Positions 22,433-33,834 of a stretch of 64,000 bases of DNA are shown piece by piece. The stretch spans positions 393,894-457,893 of the forward strand of contig BCHH01000011.1 in assembly GCA_001599595.1 (NCBI GenBank), given 5' to 3'. The position numbers were made by a program, and so were the translations under genes. The stretch is from Beverwykella pulmonaria. Lineage: Eukaryota > Ascomycota > Dothideomycetes > Pleosporales > Melanommataceae. A model generated the notes under the pieces. It saw only the letters and a program-made list of their open reading frames with translations, was not told where the DNA came from and searched no databases. The first letter of the stretch is position 1. Every line of letters begins with the position of its first letter.

Positions 22433-25400
22433 GGCATGTGTTGTCAAATTGGATGTGCAAGGTGCTCGGGGTCAGATGTGAAGTGAATGGGAGGGGCTCC
22501 ATTCCAACGCTAGCCGTATTTGTCATGGCGCGATCGCCCACACCAATAGCTTCATCTTGTATCCCTGACGGTCTTTGTATCCATCTCTGCTCCCTATCTA
22601 GAAGGGTTGTGCTACTCCGATGTCTCTAACCCTCAGGACAGGTGTCGTGCAAAATTGATCCTCTGCACCTCTATTGGCGACGTCAACGATAAAACGATAA
22701 AAAAAAGACTTTACATAGTGGCTTATGATGAAGCTCGCGTACAAAGCCATGATCTTTGGCCCTAGGTGCTGCATCTGCATCTGAATTTTAGGATGCCTTC
22801 CATTTTTTACTTCGAAGTCTAAATGAAGGTTTGTACGCGGCTTTATTGCGGACGTGAACTATCTATACTTAACCAAAGGGCCCATTCGACACCTGAGCCA
22901 CGAATGAGCTTCTCACTTTCTTCCACCAGTTGTGGCTTCGTGAAAAAATGAACTTAAACTGTCCGCTCGTTAATTTTATGGTTGGTTCAATATCACGTGG
23001 TTGATGCCAAGTTCCGGCACGGGCCTTGGTGCCTCAGGGCAAAACTTCCTCGTCCTTCTCCTCCACCTTGTCCATCTCTCCTCAGCTATCATCAACAGCC
23101 TCATTGTACGCTCAGTAGGCTAATATGGCTCGATTTGTATCCCCACCCACCATCCCAACAAGTTCGATACGAACTCAAACTCTACTTGCGTTGTTTTTTG
23201 TATTTATTTGATCCTTTGCTTTTCTGTATATAGCCCGAGGCCGGGTGGCCAGCTCCACTTAGAGTGCTACGTACTACGTACTCTCCAACCTCTGTAGGCC
23301 CCTGAGTACCCTCGGAAGGTATCTCATCGCTCGCACGTGACTGGGCCATGAGAGCTCTCACACGAGACTCGACTACAGGAGCTGCCCCTGAGCTTACGCC
23401 CCCAAATCAAGCGTTACAAACAAGATAAACACCTACTTCCCTGATGATGATGCGTGAGAAATAGATAGAGCGCAATGGATCAGATGGTTGAAAATCTTTC
23501 CACGAGTTATTTAACCATTTGTGGGATCACTTATTGTGCATTCTCATGGACACTGAAAAAGACAGGGGCAGCAATTAGTAGTCTGTCCTGTCTATTCAAG
23601 CATAATTCTAAGCGGCCTGTCACATATGTCTTCCACCTAATGCAGATTTAGTACGGTCAACAGCCCTTTCACGTGCGCGTAAACTTGACAGCAGGTGGGT
23701 TTCAGTTTTGATTTTTTTGCATATTTAGAATGACTGATAGAGACACGCCTACACTATGTCATTGTTGACTATCATTACCTTCCTTCATTAATTTTCGTCA
23801 GTGACGAGGGCTCCGCGTGAAGCTTTTGGGAGAAAGTTGATGACAGACTTCAAGGGCCGCATATGCAGTTTCAGGCAGCAACTAAACCCTTAATAGAACA
23901 CACACACTTGTGCTCCAGGAAATCATGGAAATTTAAGTTGAAATGGTTCATCTCTAGGCACTCGCTTCCTGTTTTTGGTCCAAGTAGACATTCCCCCTTT
24001 TCTCCTTCGTTCACTGACTATGGTAGTGCTCGCTGTAGCTAACCTAACGCTGGTCGGAAGTATTTCTTCAAAGGACATTTTTGACATATTTAAATTTTAA
24101 ATCTGGCTACTGCAGGTACGTATATATAACTATACCGATAAACGAAAGAGCGAATGAGTGATTAGATGTAAGCAGGGCACTCTGTCACGTGGATATGCCA
24201 CTGGCTAATCAGTCCGTCATATATATATCAGCTGTACATATCTCATACACACACATATTTCACACACATGTACATACACACAGACATACAATACACATCT
24301 TCATACTCTCTCCTCCGCACTCTAGCTTACAGTAGACAACCTGAATGGCTTGAAGAGTATCATTACTGGAGCCTATTACATAGATGGGGGAAGTGTTCGA
24401 CTGGATCAGCATATATAGCCAATGGATTTATCGGCAGCTTTCTATCTAGGTATGTATTTAGACAGGATTTCTAAACTGGATGGCCTAATCAAAGAGGGTT
24501 CTTTTCTAGGTGATAGAATTCTCGTTTCTCTTAATCATTAGATTAACGGTTATCGTGTGGAAATCACCTCAGTTTTTTCCTACCGCATCGCAACGCAGCC
24601 AAATAATTCTAAGTATTGTGGTCTAGATAGTGCCACTAACAACAACAAGCACCATGTCCCGAACAGGAAGTGAGAGAAGATTAGGGGAGATCAGTCCACT
24701 AGAGTTCTCTGCAATATCGCAAAAGGTAGAAGAGGCCGAGGCGAGCTGGAAGTAGGGTGAAGATGTTGGGACCTGCCAAGCAAACCACTAAGCTTTGGGC
24801 GAGTTGACAGGAGAATTTCCTGTGAACGCATCAGAAAGGGATTACCCCTCAAATGAATCAGAAGCAGATCTTCCACATGAATTTCTTCCACAAATCACCC
24901 CAAGAGGAGAAGGTGCTGTACATAAGCCTTAGCGAGCTAAGAGGTACCAGTAGTTCGAGATTTGGAGTCGAGAGATTTACTTGCTGCGACCTAGGTCACC
25001 AACTTCACTTCCCACAATGGCAGAAAAATTCGTACCACAAGACTTCCCAGAGAAGTAGCGGAATCTAACTCCAAGGCCGACTTAAATATCGCTTCCATGG
25101 AGCCAATGCATGCTACGGATTTCGGCAGGACAAATAAGGTACGATACAAGGAGATTCAACGAGCGCTCCTTCGCAACGCAAATCCGATTGCATACGTGAT
25201 TCTATGGCTGCCTAGATTGGTGACTAGTTTTGTGGAGTTGAGCATTGGCAAGAGCTAATTTTCGCTTGAAGTACTGTAGAACAGTACGCAATTTGTGGGC
25301 GCGGCGAGTGCGATTACGTAAGGCTTCAACGAGAGGGTTCGGTAGCGTGTGAGCTACTGTTTTTGGACACGAGGGTGAGATTGAAGGTGGAAAAATACTA

Positions 25401-25874
25401 GTCATTGAAAAGAGCTATATAGTAGTGGTGTACTTTGTTGAAGCAGGCCCGCGGGATATGATCCGTTGAATGCCCTTCATTGTGAAACTCAGTCTAGCTT
25501 AGTGGAGACAGCGGCTGGCTAAGATAGGATAGGCTAGGCTAGGCCACGCCGCACCGACTTCTCTTACATCGTGTGTTGTCCCATTTCCTCCTCTCGTCCA
25601 ATTCTAGGCAACCACAGCCCTCGCACGCCAATCATCTTTACTCCCTGAGGCGCTACTAAGACCATGGATCGATCATGCCTATGCATTGTGGCTGCCTGGC
25701 TGTATGGCTCGTCCAATTTCTGCCTTTTATGCTCCCTATAAGTCGGCCTGATCCTGTGAGAACGCGTATTTGTCGTGTCGCTTCCTTACCTATCTGAAAA
25801 CGCCACCGATATCTTCCACAAACAACATTCGCACGCGTTTCCTCGCGTCAAACATCCCTTAGTATCTATTCGCC
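22433..25874. other. Long gene-poor stretch with one LTR-like repeat
   Basis: About 3.4 kb without a supported gene. All frames are short. It includes the repeat copy at about 24167-24345. Its last 250 bases, which are CT-rich, are probably the promoter and leader of the RT-like gene. Confidence 0.5.
24167..24345 (+). repeat. LTR-like dispersed repeat, copy 2
   Basis: It starts TGTAAGCAGGGCAC, then GTCACGTGGATATGCCACTG, TAATCAGTCCGTCATATA and a C/A-rich run with AATACACATCTTCATAC. The start with TG and the order of elements match the minus-strand copy at 31318, supporting an LTR-type left end. Confidence 0.6.
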
Positions 25875-28517
25875 ATGGCTGAGCCAAGCTTCCTCTCTCA
25901 GACGCTACAGAGCATCACAAGCACCAAGACACGCGAGCAGAACAAGCGCCGCAAAACGTTTGAGGCACGCAAGGCCAAGATTACCGACGAGGCCCATGCC
26001 GCGCTTGATGAGCGTACCCGCCTCCAGGTTCTGCTTACCGGTTTTGATCAGCTCTCGTCAAGCAACAAGGGCGTATGGTACGTCGATGAGGACCGGAAAA
26101 ATGCCGTCAGAAACGTCAGCCGATATCTAGAGCAGTCCCACCGAGATCCGTCTGTCTCCTCTAGCATTTTGCGTGCGTTCGAGGGTAACTTCAGCAAGAA
26201 GCTGGAGCAGGAAAGCCAGCGTTTCGCCTTTGCAGATCTCTACTATCGTCTCCTGGGCGAGTGGACTGACTCGAAGAGCGAGACCATTGTCAAATCAGAG
26301 CTCAAGGATGAGGAGCTGGATGGCTCGTTTGAGAACATTCAGAAGTACAGCTTGCAGAACCTTAGGGACAAGTTCAGCAGTGTTGTCTTCACACCGCTAG
26401 AGACGGACGAGGTTGAAATCGATGCTTACATGGCCTCTTTGTTCGAGGACGATTATGCTGCCAGCATTCTTGAGCATATACGCGACGAGATAGCATCATT
26501 CGCCCTTGAATTCAAGGCACGCACCGCTCCATTCAACAGCTTCGTGCTCCAGTCTTGCATTCACGCGCTCCTCACCAACGACCTTCTCGACGAAGATGCC
26601 AAGATGACACTCTCCGAGTTCTCCACAAATGTGGTAGTCCTTGATGAGATTGCCGACGTGTTGAACCTTCGCTTCTCTGACCTTGACAATTGGTCATGGG
26701 AGGCCGACGAAGGCATGTACTACGAACCACGCCGCCAGGCAAACGGCAAATTTCGAATCATGATGGATCAAGATATTCTCCAGGCACTCTTCCTCCACTA
26801 CATTGCAGTCACCTGGTGCCAAAATCTCAAGCAGCTTTTCAGTCGTCTACCCAATGATTCCAAATTTTGGAAGGGACCCCAGAAAATGACAACTGCTGAG
26901 GTCGACCGCCACCGGTACTTCGTAGGGTCGACGCCCTCCACAACCAAGGGCGTTGAATTCGAGAAGTCGAACATGTTCCGCAATACTTTCTTATTGTCCT
27001 CGTTACCAAGCTCTTTGAAGGATGGATCCGATCCCTACGGCGAAAATAACGATCAAAGTGATGAGACGAAAACCGGCATGGGGATTCGCCAAATACTTCT
27101 CCGGCAGATTGCTACCGACATCATCATCGGCCGCGCCCTGCGGGGCGAAGTTGCGGTTGTTCAGTCTGACTTGCAATGGTACGCTACCAGCCTTCCACAT
27201 TCAACACTTTTGGCCATCTTAAGATTTTGGGGATTTTCAGGAGATTGGATTAACTTCTTCAAGAAGTTTGCTGAAGCTCCGCTGCGCATGGGTGAAACTC
27301 CTGGGGAAGATGTTCGTACCCGAAAGCGTGGAATTCCCATTACAGATGCCTTTGAGAAGATGTTTGGAGAATGCATTCTTTTCTCTATGGATGTTGCAGT
27401 CAACCGCATATCCGAGATGACGCTCATCCGATTCCACGATGATCTCTGGCTGTCTGGTGAACCATATAAATGCGCTAGTGCATGGCAAACGATCGAGGAG
27501 TTTGTGAAAGTGTTCGGCCTGGATATCAACACTTCCAAGACCGGATCTGTCTACTTCTCTAAGGCAGGGAGAGATGCGGAGCTCGCGGCTAAATTCCCCA
27601 AAGGTCCTGTTTGCATGGGCATGTTGCAGTTGAATGACGATGGTGACTGGAAAATCGATCAGAAACAAGTTTCAGCGCACTGCCAGCAACTTCAAAAGCA
27701 ACTCGAACAATGCCGAAGCATCATCTCCTGGGTACAGACTTGGAACGCCTGCATGGGCAAGTTCTTTCAGAACGTGTTCGGCAAACCTGCGAACTGCTTC
27801 GGTCAAGCCCATGTTGACGCCGTTCTCGAAACACACGCGAAACTGCAGCGCGAACTCTTTGACTCGCACAATGGCAGTGTGACGGATTACCTCCGCGAAC
27901 AGATAAATAGTCGTTTTGGTGTCGAGGATATCCCGGACTCTTTTTTCTTCCTTCCTGAAGAGTTCGGAGGTTTAGGTCTGCAGAATCCGTTCATCCCATT
28001 CTTTATTATTAAAGACCAAGTTCTCAAGGACCCACTTGAGCGCATGTCAGAATTTCAGAAAGCGGAGCGCAAGAACTTCAAGGAGATCTCGGAGACATTC
28101 GACGCGCTTTCTGATTCTGAGAAACAGCGACGCTTCAAGAAAATCTTCGACGGCGTCGAAAAGTTTGCTGCCACAGCGAACGAAAACTTTTTCCCATTTG
28201 AAGAATACGCACGGTATCGCGAGGTGTATTCATATGAGCTCACCGTTGCCTATCAAGATCTGATGAAGAAACCAAGTGTGCAAGACATCAAGCTCACGAA
28301 TGAGGTCATGCCGTGGTTTAGCGAGTTGCAACATTCTCATGGTCAGGGCTGGGACGACTTGAGTAGTGAGAATAAGTGGATCATGAGTTTGTACGCTGAA
28401 GAGCTTAAGAATAGATTTGGAGCTCTGAGTATTGTGGATCGAAATCTTTTGCCGTCTGGAGTCATGAAGATGCTGAAGAGGAAGAAGGTTACTTGGCAAT
28501 TGATTCTCTGGGATTAA
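25875..28517 (+). CDS. Intact intronless reverse-transcriptase-like protein (possible domesticated RT of the rvt type)
   Basis: One uninterrupted frame encodes 880 residues. The first 70 residues are charged and helical, probably a coiled coil. The RT core is recognisable: motif A is V-V-Q-S-D-L-Q-W-Y (D432) followed by a helix starting S-L-P-H-S-T-L-L; the template-grip motif is R-G-I-P-I-T-D (485-491); motif C is I-R-F-H-D-D-L-W-L (D522, D523); and an L-D-I-N-T-S-K-T-G motif follows near 550. All three catalytic aspartates are present. No gag, endonuclease, RNase H or integrase frame is attached, and no repeats flank the gene. That makes a cellular RT more likely than a retrotransposon. Fungal rvt genes are the closest known model. 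It differs from a standard retroelement in having F-H-D-D in place of the usual (Y/F)-x-D-D. Confidence 0.75.
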   Translation: MAEPSFLSQTLQSITSTKTREQNKRRKTFEARKAKITDEAHAALDERTRLQVLLTGFDQLSSSNKGVWYVDEDRKNAVRNVSRYLEQSHRDPSVSSSILRAFEGNFSKKLEQESQRFAFADLYYRLLGEWTDSKSETIVKSELKDEELDGSFENIQKYSLQNLRDKFSSVVFTPLETDEVEIDAYMASLFEDDYAASILEHIRDEIASFALEFKARTAPFNSFVLQSCIHALLTNDLLDEDAKMTLSEFSTNVVVLDEIADVLNLRFSDLDNWSWEADEGMYYEPRRQANGKFRIMMDQDILQALFLHYIAVTWCQNLKQLFSRLPNDSKFWKGPQKMTTAEVDRHRYFVGSTPSTTKGVEFEKSNMFRNTFLLSSLPSSLKDGSDPYGENNDQSDETKTGMGIRQILLRQIATDIIIGRALRGEVAVVQSDLQWYATSLPHSTLLAILRFWGFSGDWINFFKKFAEAPLRMGETPGEDVRTRKRGIPITDAFEKMFGECILFSMDVAVNRISEMTLIRFHDDLWLSGEPYKCASAWQTIEEFVKVFGLDINTSKTGSVYFSKAGRDAELAAKFPKGPVCMGMLQLNDDGDWKIDQKQVSAHCQQLQKQLEQCRSIISWVQTWNACMGKFFQNVFGKPANCFGQAHVDAVLETHAKLQRELFDSHNGSVTDYLREQINSRFGVEDIPDSFFFLPEEFGGLGLQNPFIPFFIIKDQVLKDPLERMSEFQKAERKNFKEISETFDALSDSEKQRRFKKIFDGVEKFAATANENFFPFEEYARYREVYSYELTVAYQDLMKKPSVQDIKLTNEVMPWFSELQHSHGQGWDDLSSENKWIMSLYAEELKNRFGALSIVDRNLLPSGVMKMLKRKKVTWQLILWD

Positions 28518-28639
28518 CTTGCAGTTAATGGTGGAACCAGGTTAAAGATCGAGATATTTGAACGGGAATCTCTCCACTCAATTGATTGATGTTTCCGAGA
28601 TTTGACAGGCTCCGTTGTCTCTATATGTGCTTTGAAGGT

Positions 28640-29588
28640 TTACAGGCGGCTTTGGAGAGGAAATCCCTCCTCTGCATCCAAGAACTCGTTTACCAGATTT
28701 GAAAACTGATTAGCGAATTGATATAGGAAGCCGTGTCCCGAATCAGGGTAAAGGTGAAGCTGAGCATCCGCATTCGCCAGCTTCTTCCACATCAAATAGC
28801 TGTTCTCAGAAGGGAGCAGCACGTCATCACTCCCTTCTCCATATTAGCCCTAATCTACAGTCACGACAGCACTTTGACTCACCGTTCGCAATCAACACCG
28901 GCATTTTCAATTCATGAAGTCGGTTATATGAGCCCGCATCCGCTTGCTTTGGATCCTGAAAGTTCATCGATGCCATGCCCTGTCTCTTCGCTGTTTCCAC
29001 CTCAACATATTCAATACGGTTTTCTCTCGCTGCATGAATTCGCTCGAAAGATGCTTTACCAGCGTTCTGACTCCTTTCGCTAGGCCCAAAAAAACTGACG
29101 AGAAATGCATCAAGCTGCTCCCCTTTCGTCTTTGCCAACCTCAATATAGTGTATGGCGTCAGATCCATTCGTCTCACAACTCCGTCTCCAGCACTCGGAG
29201 TCGTACCTGCGAGAACAAGTCGTCGGATAAGCCCCCGTGGGGCGTTAAGGGCAATCATCTGTGCCGCGCATCCGCCCAAGGAGAAGCCAAAAAGATCGAT
29301 TTGCGTGAGTTCGAGTGCGAAGATAAAGTCGAGGACGACACGGCCCCACTCTGCGAAAGTGGTAGGTATATCCCCTTCGGAACGGCCGACACCAGCGCTG
29401 TCGAGGATAATGATGGGGCGTCGGGCGGCGAGTGGGTTGATGAAAGCTGGGTCCCAATGGTCCATTGTGCCGCGGAAGTGCATATGGAGGAAAAGTGGAA
29501 TGCCTTTTACGAGGCCGAAACGACGGTATGCATAGTTGATTCCTTGGATGGTGATGTAGAAGTCCGGTGCGGTTTCGTAGGTAGCCAT
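28640..29588 (-). CDS. Alpha/beta hydrolase-fold protein
   Basis: Exons 29588-28883 and 28836-28640 give 300 residues across a 46-nt intron. The ATG at 29588 (ACC-ATG-G-like context) is preferred over an upstream TTG. The fold is clear: an H-x-H-F-R-G oxyanion region, D-S-A-G-V-G-R-S, the nucleophile elbow G-F-S-L-G-G (S103), the acid in G-S-D-D (exon 2) and the histidine in D-S-G-H-G-F. It has no signal peptide, so it is probably cytosolic. The substrate is unknown; related proteins include esterases and proline iminopeptidase-like enzymes. It is convergent with the RT-like gene, 122 bp between stop codons. Confidence 0.85.
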
Positions 29589-30030
29589 GGTGATGGAATT
29601 TGCCCAATAATTAGAAATAATGCTATTGTCTGCGTTATTCAACGGCAAATGTGCTGGACCACTTCCTAGAACGAGTCCAAACTCAGAATAAGTATCGAAG
29701 TGGTCGTCTAATATATGTTTGAAAACAGTTAGAGCAAGGAGTATTGCAGAGAGGAGCGCCGAGGGCGTGTAGCCGAATTACTAATACTAGCAATCTACTA
29801 AGGCTAAGGCTGATGAGAGATGTTCGGCTGTGACTGATGATGTTGATTGGATGGAAGCAATGTTGAGGATAATTGATGGGAGAGAAACGTCCACTAGCTC
29901 ACTGGACCTCGGTTCCAGACCCAAGTAAACATGCATGCCAAGATTCTCAATTACTCTTTCTAGTCATCGCTAGCAACCAGCATCCAACACACCTACAATT
30001 CAAGAAATAGCCAAAGGAAGTAAGTCAAGG

Positions 30031-30125
30031 GATTTGCCACTGACTAATCAGTCCGTCATATATATATCAGTTGTACATATCTCACACACAATACACATCT
30101 TGATACCCTTTTATCCACACCCTGG
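30031..30125 (+). repeat. LTR-like dispersed repeat, copy 3
   Basis: It reads TTTGCCACTGACTAATCAG, then TCCGTCATATATATATCAG and ACACAATACACATCTTGATA. It matches copy 1 closely over the C/A-rich end. The outer CACGTG box is altered to CAAGGG. Confidence 0.6.
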
Positions 30126-30216
30126 TTATATCAACGGCAGCTTATTGTTGAAATATTTGTGCAATTGTCCCCTAGCTCATGTATGAGATTGTCACGGTAA
30201 CCACCGCGACACCAAT

Positions 30217-30316
30217 CCTGAACAACGACCCCGAACGACGGTCCTGAACGATCCCGAACGACGGTCCTGAACGATCCTGAACGACGGCCCCGAACGGTCC
30301 CGAACGACGGTCCCGA
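30217..30316. repeat. Minisatellite with units of about 22 bp
   Basis: Tandem, slightly varied units of the form GAACGACGGTCCTGAACGAT follow each other for about 100 bp. They are GC-rich against an AT-rich background. No convincing gene covers them. Confidence 0.7.
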
Positions 30317-30719
30317 CAAGTACTGTACTCCGCAGCACAGTACTTCACACACCCGAACTCGCGCACAATACCGACTAATACCCGTTGCGCACATCATCCT
30401 ATTCTGACTCACAGTACACCGACGGTGACGACCGTCGGCACCGTACTGTGACTCACAGTACGACGAGCTCGGCAACTAGCCGACCCGACCTAACCTGGAA
30501 TACTGAACCGAGTCCCAACCGGGCTCGGCCCGCGCACGAACCAGACCCCTGACGCACGAACCAGACTGAGTATTTATTGAACCGCGAAGGACCTCTGGTC
30601 GAGCTCCTTACGCAACGTCTTGTATGATAATTTATCGCACCTGAGATTGTATCCGTAGTATCCGATATTTAATTGAACCTTTATCCTCTGCTACCGATAG
30701 CCTCTCGTGACAGAGATAT

Positions 30720-30841
30720 TTTGGAGTTAAAATGAGGTGAATTGAGCTCTCTGTGTGTCAGAGAAGGTTGGGCGAGAGGACCCTATATATAGCTGGTACA
30801 ATGGCACGTGATATAGTAATACACGTGATATAACCGTAACA
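30720..30841 (-). repeat. TGTTACGG repeat family, fuller copy 1
   Basis: Read on the minus strand, it starts TGTTACGGTTATATCACGTG at 30841, carries two ATATCACGTG boxes and a TATATA box, and runs to CATTTTAACTCC. It is nearly identical over about 118 bp to the copy at 33160-33283; the flanks differ. Confidence 0.75.
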
Positions 30842-31194
30842 AGATACGATGGAAAGATACTTAATAGAAGTAGCTATAGAACACATGTCAAAGCAAATTG
30901 TACTGACAGCACCCGGCGCAAAAGACAACGATACCCGAGGCAACTTATCGGCTTCTCCAAGTACGTAGATGATGTTTGCTTGGATATTGGCTACAATCGT
31001 GTTATCGAGAGCAAATAGAAACAAAGCTACTAGCAGAAAGAACATGATAAAGAACAAAGCAGAGGTATCAGAGCTAGAATAGGGGCACTCTCGGCTGGAG
31101 TCGTTGCGTTGAATATGCTCTCTACATTCGTGCTAGAACTCTGCGTTTTGGGAGGCAATCCATCTTTGGGAGGAGAAATGGACAAGTTGCAAGC

Positions 31195-31318
31195 AGGGTG
31201 TGTATCAGAGAGGGCATGAATATGTGTCTTGTGTGTATGTATGTACGGCTGATATATATACGATGGACTGATTGGTCAGTGGCAGCTACACGTGACTCTA
31301 TGGTGTCCTGGGCTTACA
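31195..31318 (-). repeat. LTR-like dispersed repeat, copy 4
   Basis: On the minus strand it starts TGTAAGCCCAGGACAC at 31318, then GTCACGTG, TGCCACTGACCAATCAGTCC, a TATA run and a C/A-rich segment ending near 31195. It is inverted relative to copy 3, which lies 1.1 kb to the left. Confidence 0.6.
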
Positions 31319-31774
31319 CCAGTACGACAAATGCTTTTTTGATCAAACATAATGTGCACGCTTTCTTCAGTGGGTCTTCTAGCAGCCCACGTGCCTCAAC
31401 CTTGAACCCGCTATTATGGTGCCATGCTTCAGCAGACATTCCTAGGCAGTTAGGTGCTCCAGGTCGGCGGCCGTTTCATTCGGATGTGTCAATTCGGCAC
31501 CTCAGAATGGATACACGTTTACCGGAGATTCTTCGGAATATTAGATAATAGATGAGTAATAGCTTGGCAGACTTCTTACGTCAGAAGCTTTGTCTCCTTA
31601 TAAGCAACGCAATCTCGTTGTCCTGTCAGAATCCTACATGGCTACGTGGCCATTGGCCTCTGATGTACCTATAAATGAACCAACCAACCCACCAGGAAAA
31701 GCCGTCACATCGGCGTTAGAATCACTCTAAATTCTGAGATCCCCAGCTATTGACCTTTGAAAGGCCACATTACT

Positions 31775-32704
31775 ATGGAGGACCTCGTTAGAGCCTCCAA
31801 GACGAACGATCTCGACTGGCTTCGTCGCTTGTTGGACCTAGAAAGAGCGCAGAACCCCCAGCTTGGCGAAGACAGCCTAAACCAGTCAACCAACGCAATG
31901 CAAGCCGCATGCCATGCAGCTGCACGCTATAATAACCCCGCAGCACTTAATCTACTCCTCGATAGCGGCTGTTGGATTGACCCAGGTGAGCACATTACGT
32001 TGACTGTGGCTCTCTGACTTATTCTCAAACCTCAGGCACTATAGTGGCGGCTTTGACCGGGAACTGCAAAGAGGTCTTCGATTCCCTCATTGCTCGTGGC
32101 TGGGACATTAGCTCAAATCTCGGTCATGTTGGAGATGCTCTTATGTAAGCCGTATTATCCATGAAAATTTAGCACAACTTTTCTAATGTACCTTGTATTC
32201 AGCTTATCTGTTGGAGCAAACAACCTAGATATGGTTCAATTTCTGCTTTCGCGCGGTGCCGATCCAAATGCAAACACTACGAGCGGATCCTCCAGAGCGC
32301 TTGAACTAGCTGCATTTTCATCTTCGATCCCGCTGCTTAATGCTCTCTTGGATGCTGGCGCAGTGCTGAAGGGCCGTTCTGCGCTGTCTAATGCAGCCGG
32401 GCAAGGAAATACTGATGTAGTCGCTTACCTACTGGATCGAGGGGCGCCCATCAACGAAATCCCAGACAATGCCGACATACTCGAGAATGCGCGGGATCTG
32501 GGAGTCAAGAATGCGCTTTGTAGGGCGGCATGGCGGGGACAGACAGCGGTGGTGAAATTGTTGCTTGAGCGGGGTGCAGATGCTAGTGTTAGAGACACAA
32601 AGGGCAGGTCTGCGTTAGAGCTTGCCGAAACGGAGGGACACGGGCCGTGTGTCGAGATTTTAAGAATGCATGCTAGGACACCGCCAGAGAAAACAAGCTT
32701 TTGA
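31775..32704 (+). CDS. Ankyrin-repeat protein
   Basis: Exons 31775-31985, 32036-32144 and 32203-32704 join in frame to 273 residues; the introns are 50 and 58 nt. Ankyrin units are clear in the C-terminal half, for example D-M-V-Q-F-L-L-S-R-G-A-D-P-N, D-V-V-A-Y-L-L-D-R-G-A-P-I and A-V-V-K-L-L-L-E-R-G-A-D. The N-terminal part has weaker units. There is no other domain, signal peptide or membrane segment. It is probably a cytosolic or nuclear protein-binding protein with an unknown partner. It sits alone between repeats and looks intact. Confidence 0.82.
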
Positions 32705-33834
32705 GGGCTCTCAGCTGCACAACGTGACTTCCTTATCTATAGCACAGCATATTTCCATCGCTTTTAGATAAAATTTATACCCATGTAAAATTGTTGTCCT
32801 TTAATGCTAATTTTGGGTGAATGAAATCGCGGTATCAAATCCCGTTGGGATAAAATGTCTAGTGTTGTTTTGAAGGGTCCTGCCGTGCAGGAGCTATTCT
32901 CGCCCCCGTTAGCAAGCAAACTATGTGTAGATCCATATACCCGACTTGAATTTAGCTGTAAACCATATAATTTTCGTGTATCGCGGGGTAACGTATGAAA
33001 GTATTAATGGATACCATCAACTGCCATTTTGATTGAAACTCAGTTTCACAATGATGCCAATACGACCGGCTTAAGTTTATTTTCCTAAGAAAGGTATGGC
33101 TGATAACGAGATGAATCTGATATTTTTAGTCCTCAATTAAAGCATCAGATAAGGCCTTATATCGGAGTCAAAATGAGGTGAATTGAGCTCTCTGTGTATC
33201 AGAGAAGGTTGGGCGAGAGGACACCTATATATAGCTAGTACAATGGCACGTGATATAGTAATGCACGTGATATAACCGTAACACCTTATTATGTGTCGGC
33301 CTGTGTGTCACATAATGAGACAACTTCATGTTTGCTCATGTGACTCACTTCCGTGTTTGCTCATGTGACTCATCTCTATGTTTGCGATTCACTATCTTGG
33401 CAGGCTCCTAGCTTGCCTGGTAAGACTATATCTCTTCGGTAGTTCCTCTGTAGAATCAATATCAATTATCTTCCTTTCTATCTACTCTGTCACATCTCGA
33501 CAGTATGCCACATCATCAGTGACCGGAGACCCTACCAACACGCAACTGATAAGATAGTGGAGCAATAGGCGGAAGTATAGTTCATAGGTCCAAGTACTAT
33601 ATTTAAGAGTGTTTAGGCTTGAACGCATACAAGCGACCATGAAGAGTGGAAATAGGTACCGATAGTTAGGTATGTAGAAGCTACATTGCAAAAGGTGAAA
33701 GGCAGATTATAGCTGTCAAAAAAGAGTATTTGAATTCACGCCTGTCGGAAGTAACGAGTAATGATCTATCTATCTGCTATATGTATGAACAATATGGCTA
33801 ACACTGAAAGAATGAAAGAACGTAAAAATTCGCT
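32705..33834. other. Intergenic region with two repeat structures
   Basis: No gene. It holds the short interspersed element at 33160-33283. Just to its right, around 33320-33385, two near-identical units containing TTTGCTCATGTGACTCA occur in tandem, in sequence that looks like another LTR remnant. Confidence 0.5.
33160..33283 (-). mobile_element. Short interspersed element or solo-LTR-like copy with putative target duplication (TGTTACGG family)
   Basis: The 124-bp unit starts TGTTACGG (minus strand, 33283) and ends near 33160. CCTTA occurs directly on both sides (33155-33159 and 33284-33288), which fits a 5-bp target duplication of LTR elements. It contains two ATATCACGTG boxes and a TATATA box. 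It is a direct repeat of 30720-30841, 2.4 kb away. The end does not finish in the CA usual for LTRs, so the class is uncertain. Confidence 0.6.

Larger units (their letters stand above)
29589..31774. other. Repeat-rich intergenic region
   Basis: There is no supported gene. It contains two inverted copies of the LTR-like repeat (30031 and 31318), a minisatellite, a perfect 8-bp hairpin (30419-30438) and one copy of the TGTTACGG repeat. Confidence 0.6.

Noticed and set aside
15962..24167. An 8-kb transposon bounded by inverted LTR-like copies 1 and 2
   Set aside because: The copies face each other with their CACGTG ends inward, the wrong way for terminal repeats of one element, and the interval holds unrelated features including another complete transposon.
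28944..29669. 241-codon plus-strand frame
   Set aside because: It is antisense to the alpha/beta hydrolase, whose catalytic motifs are clear.
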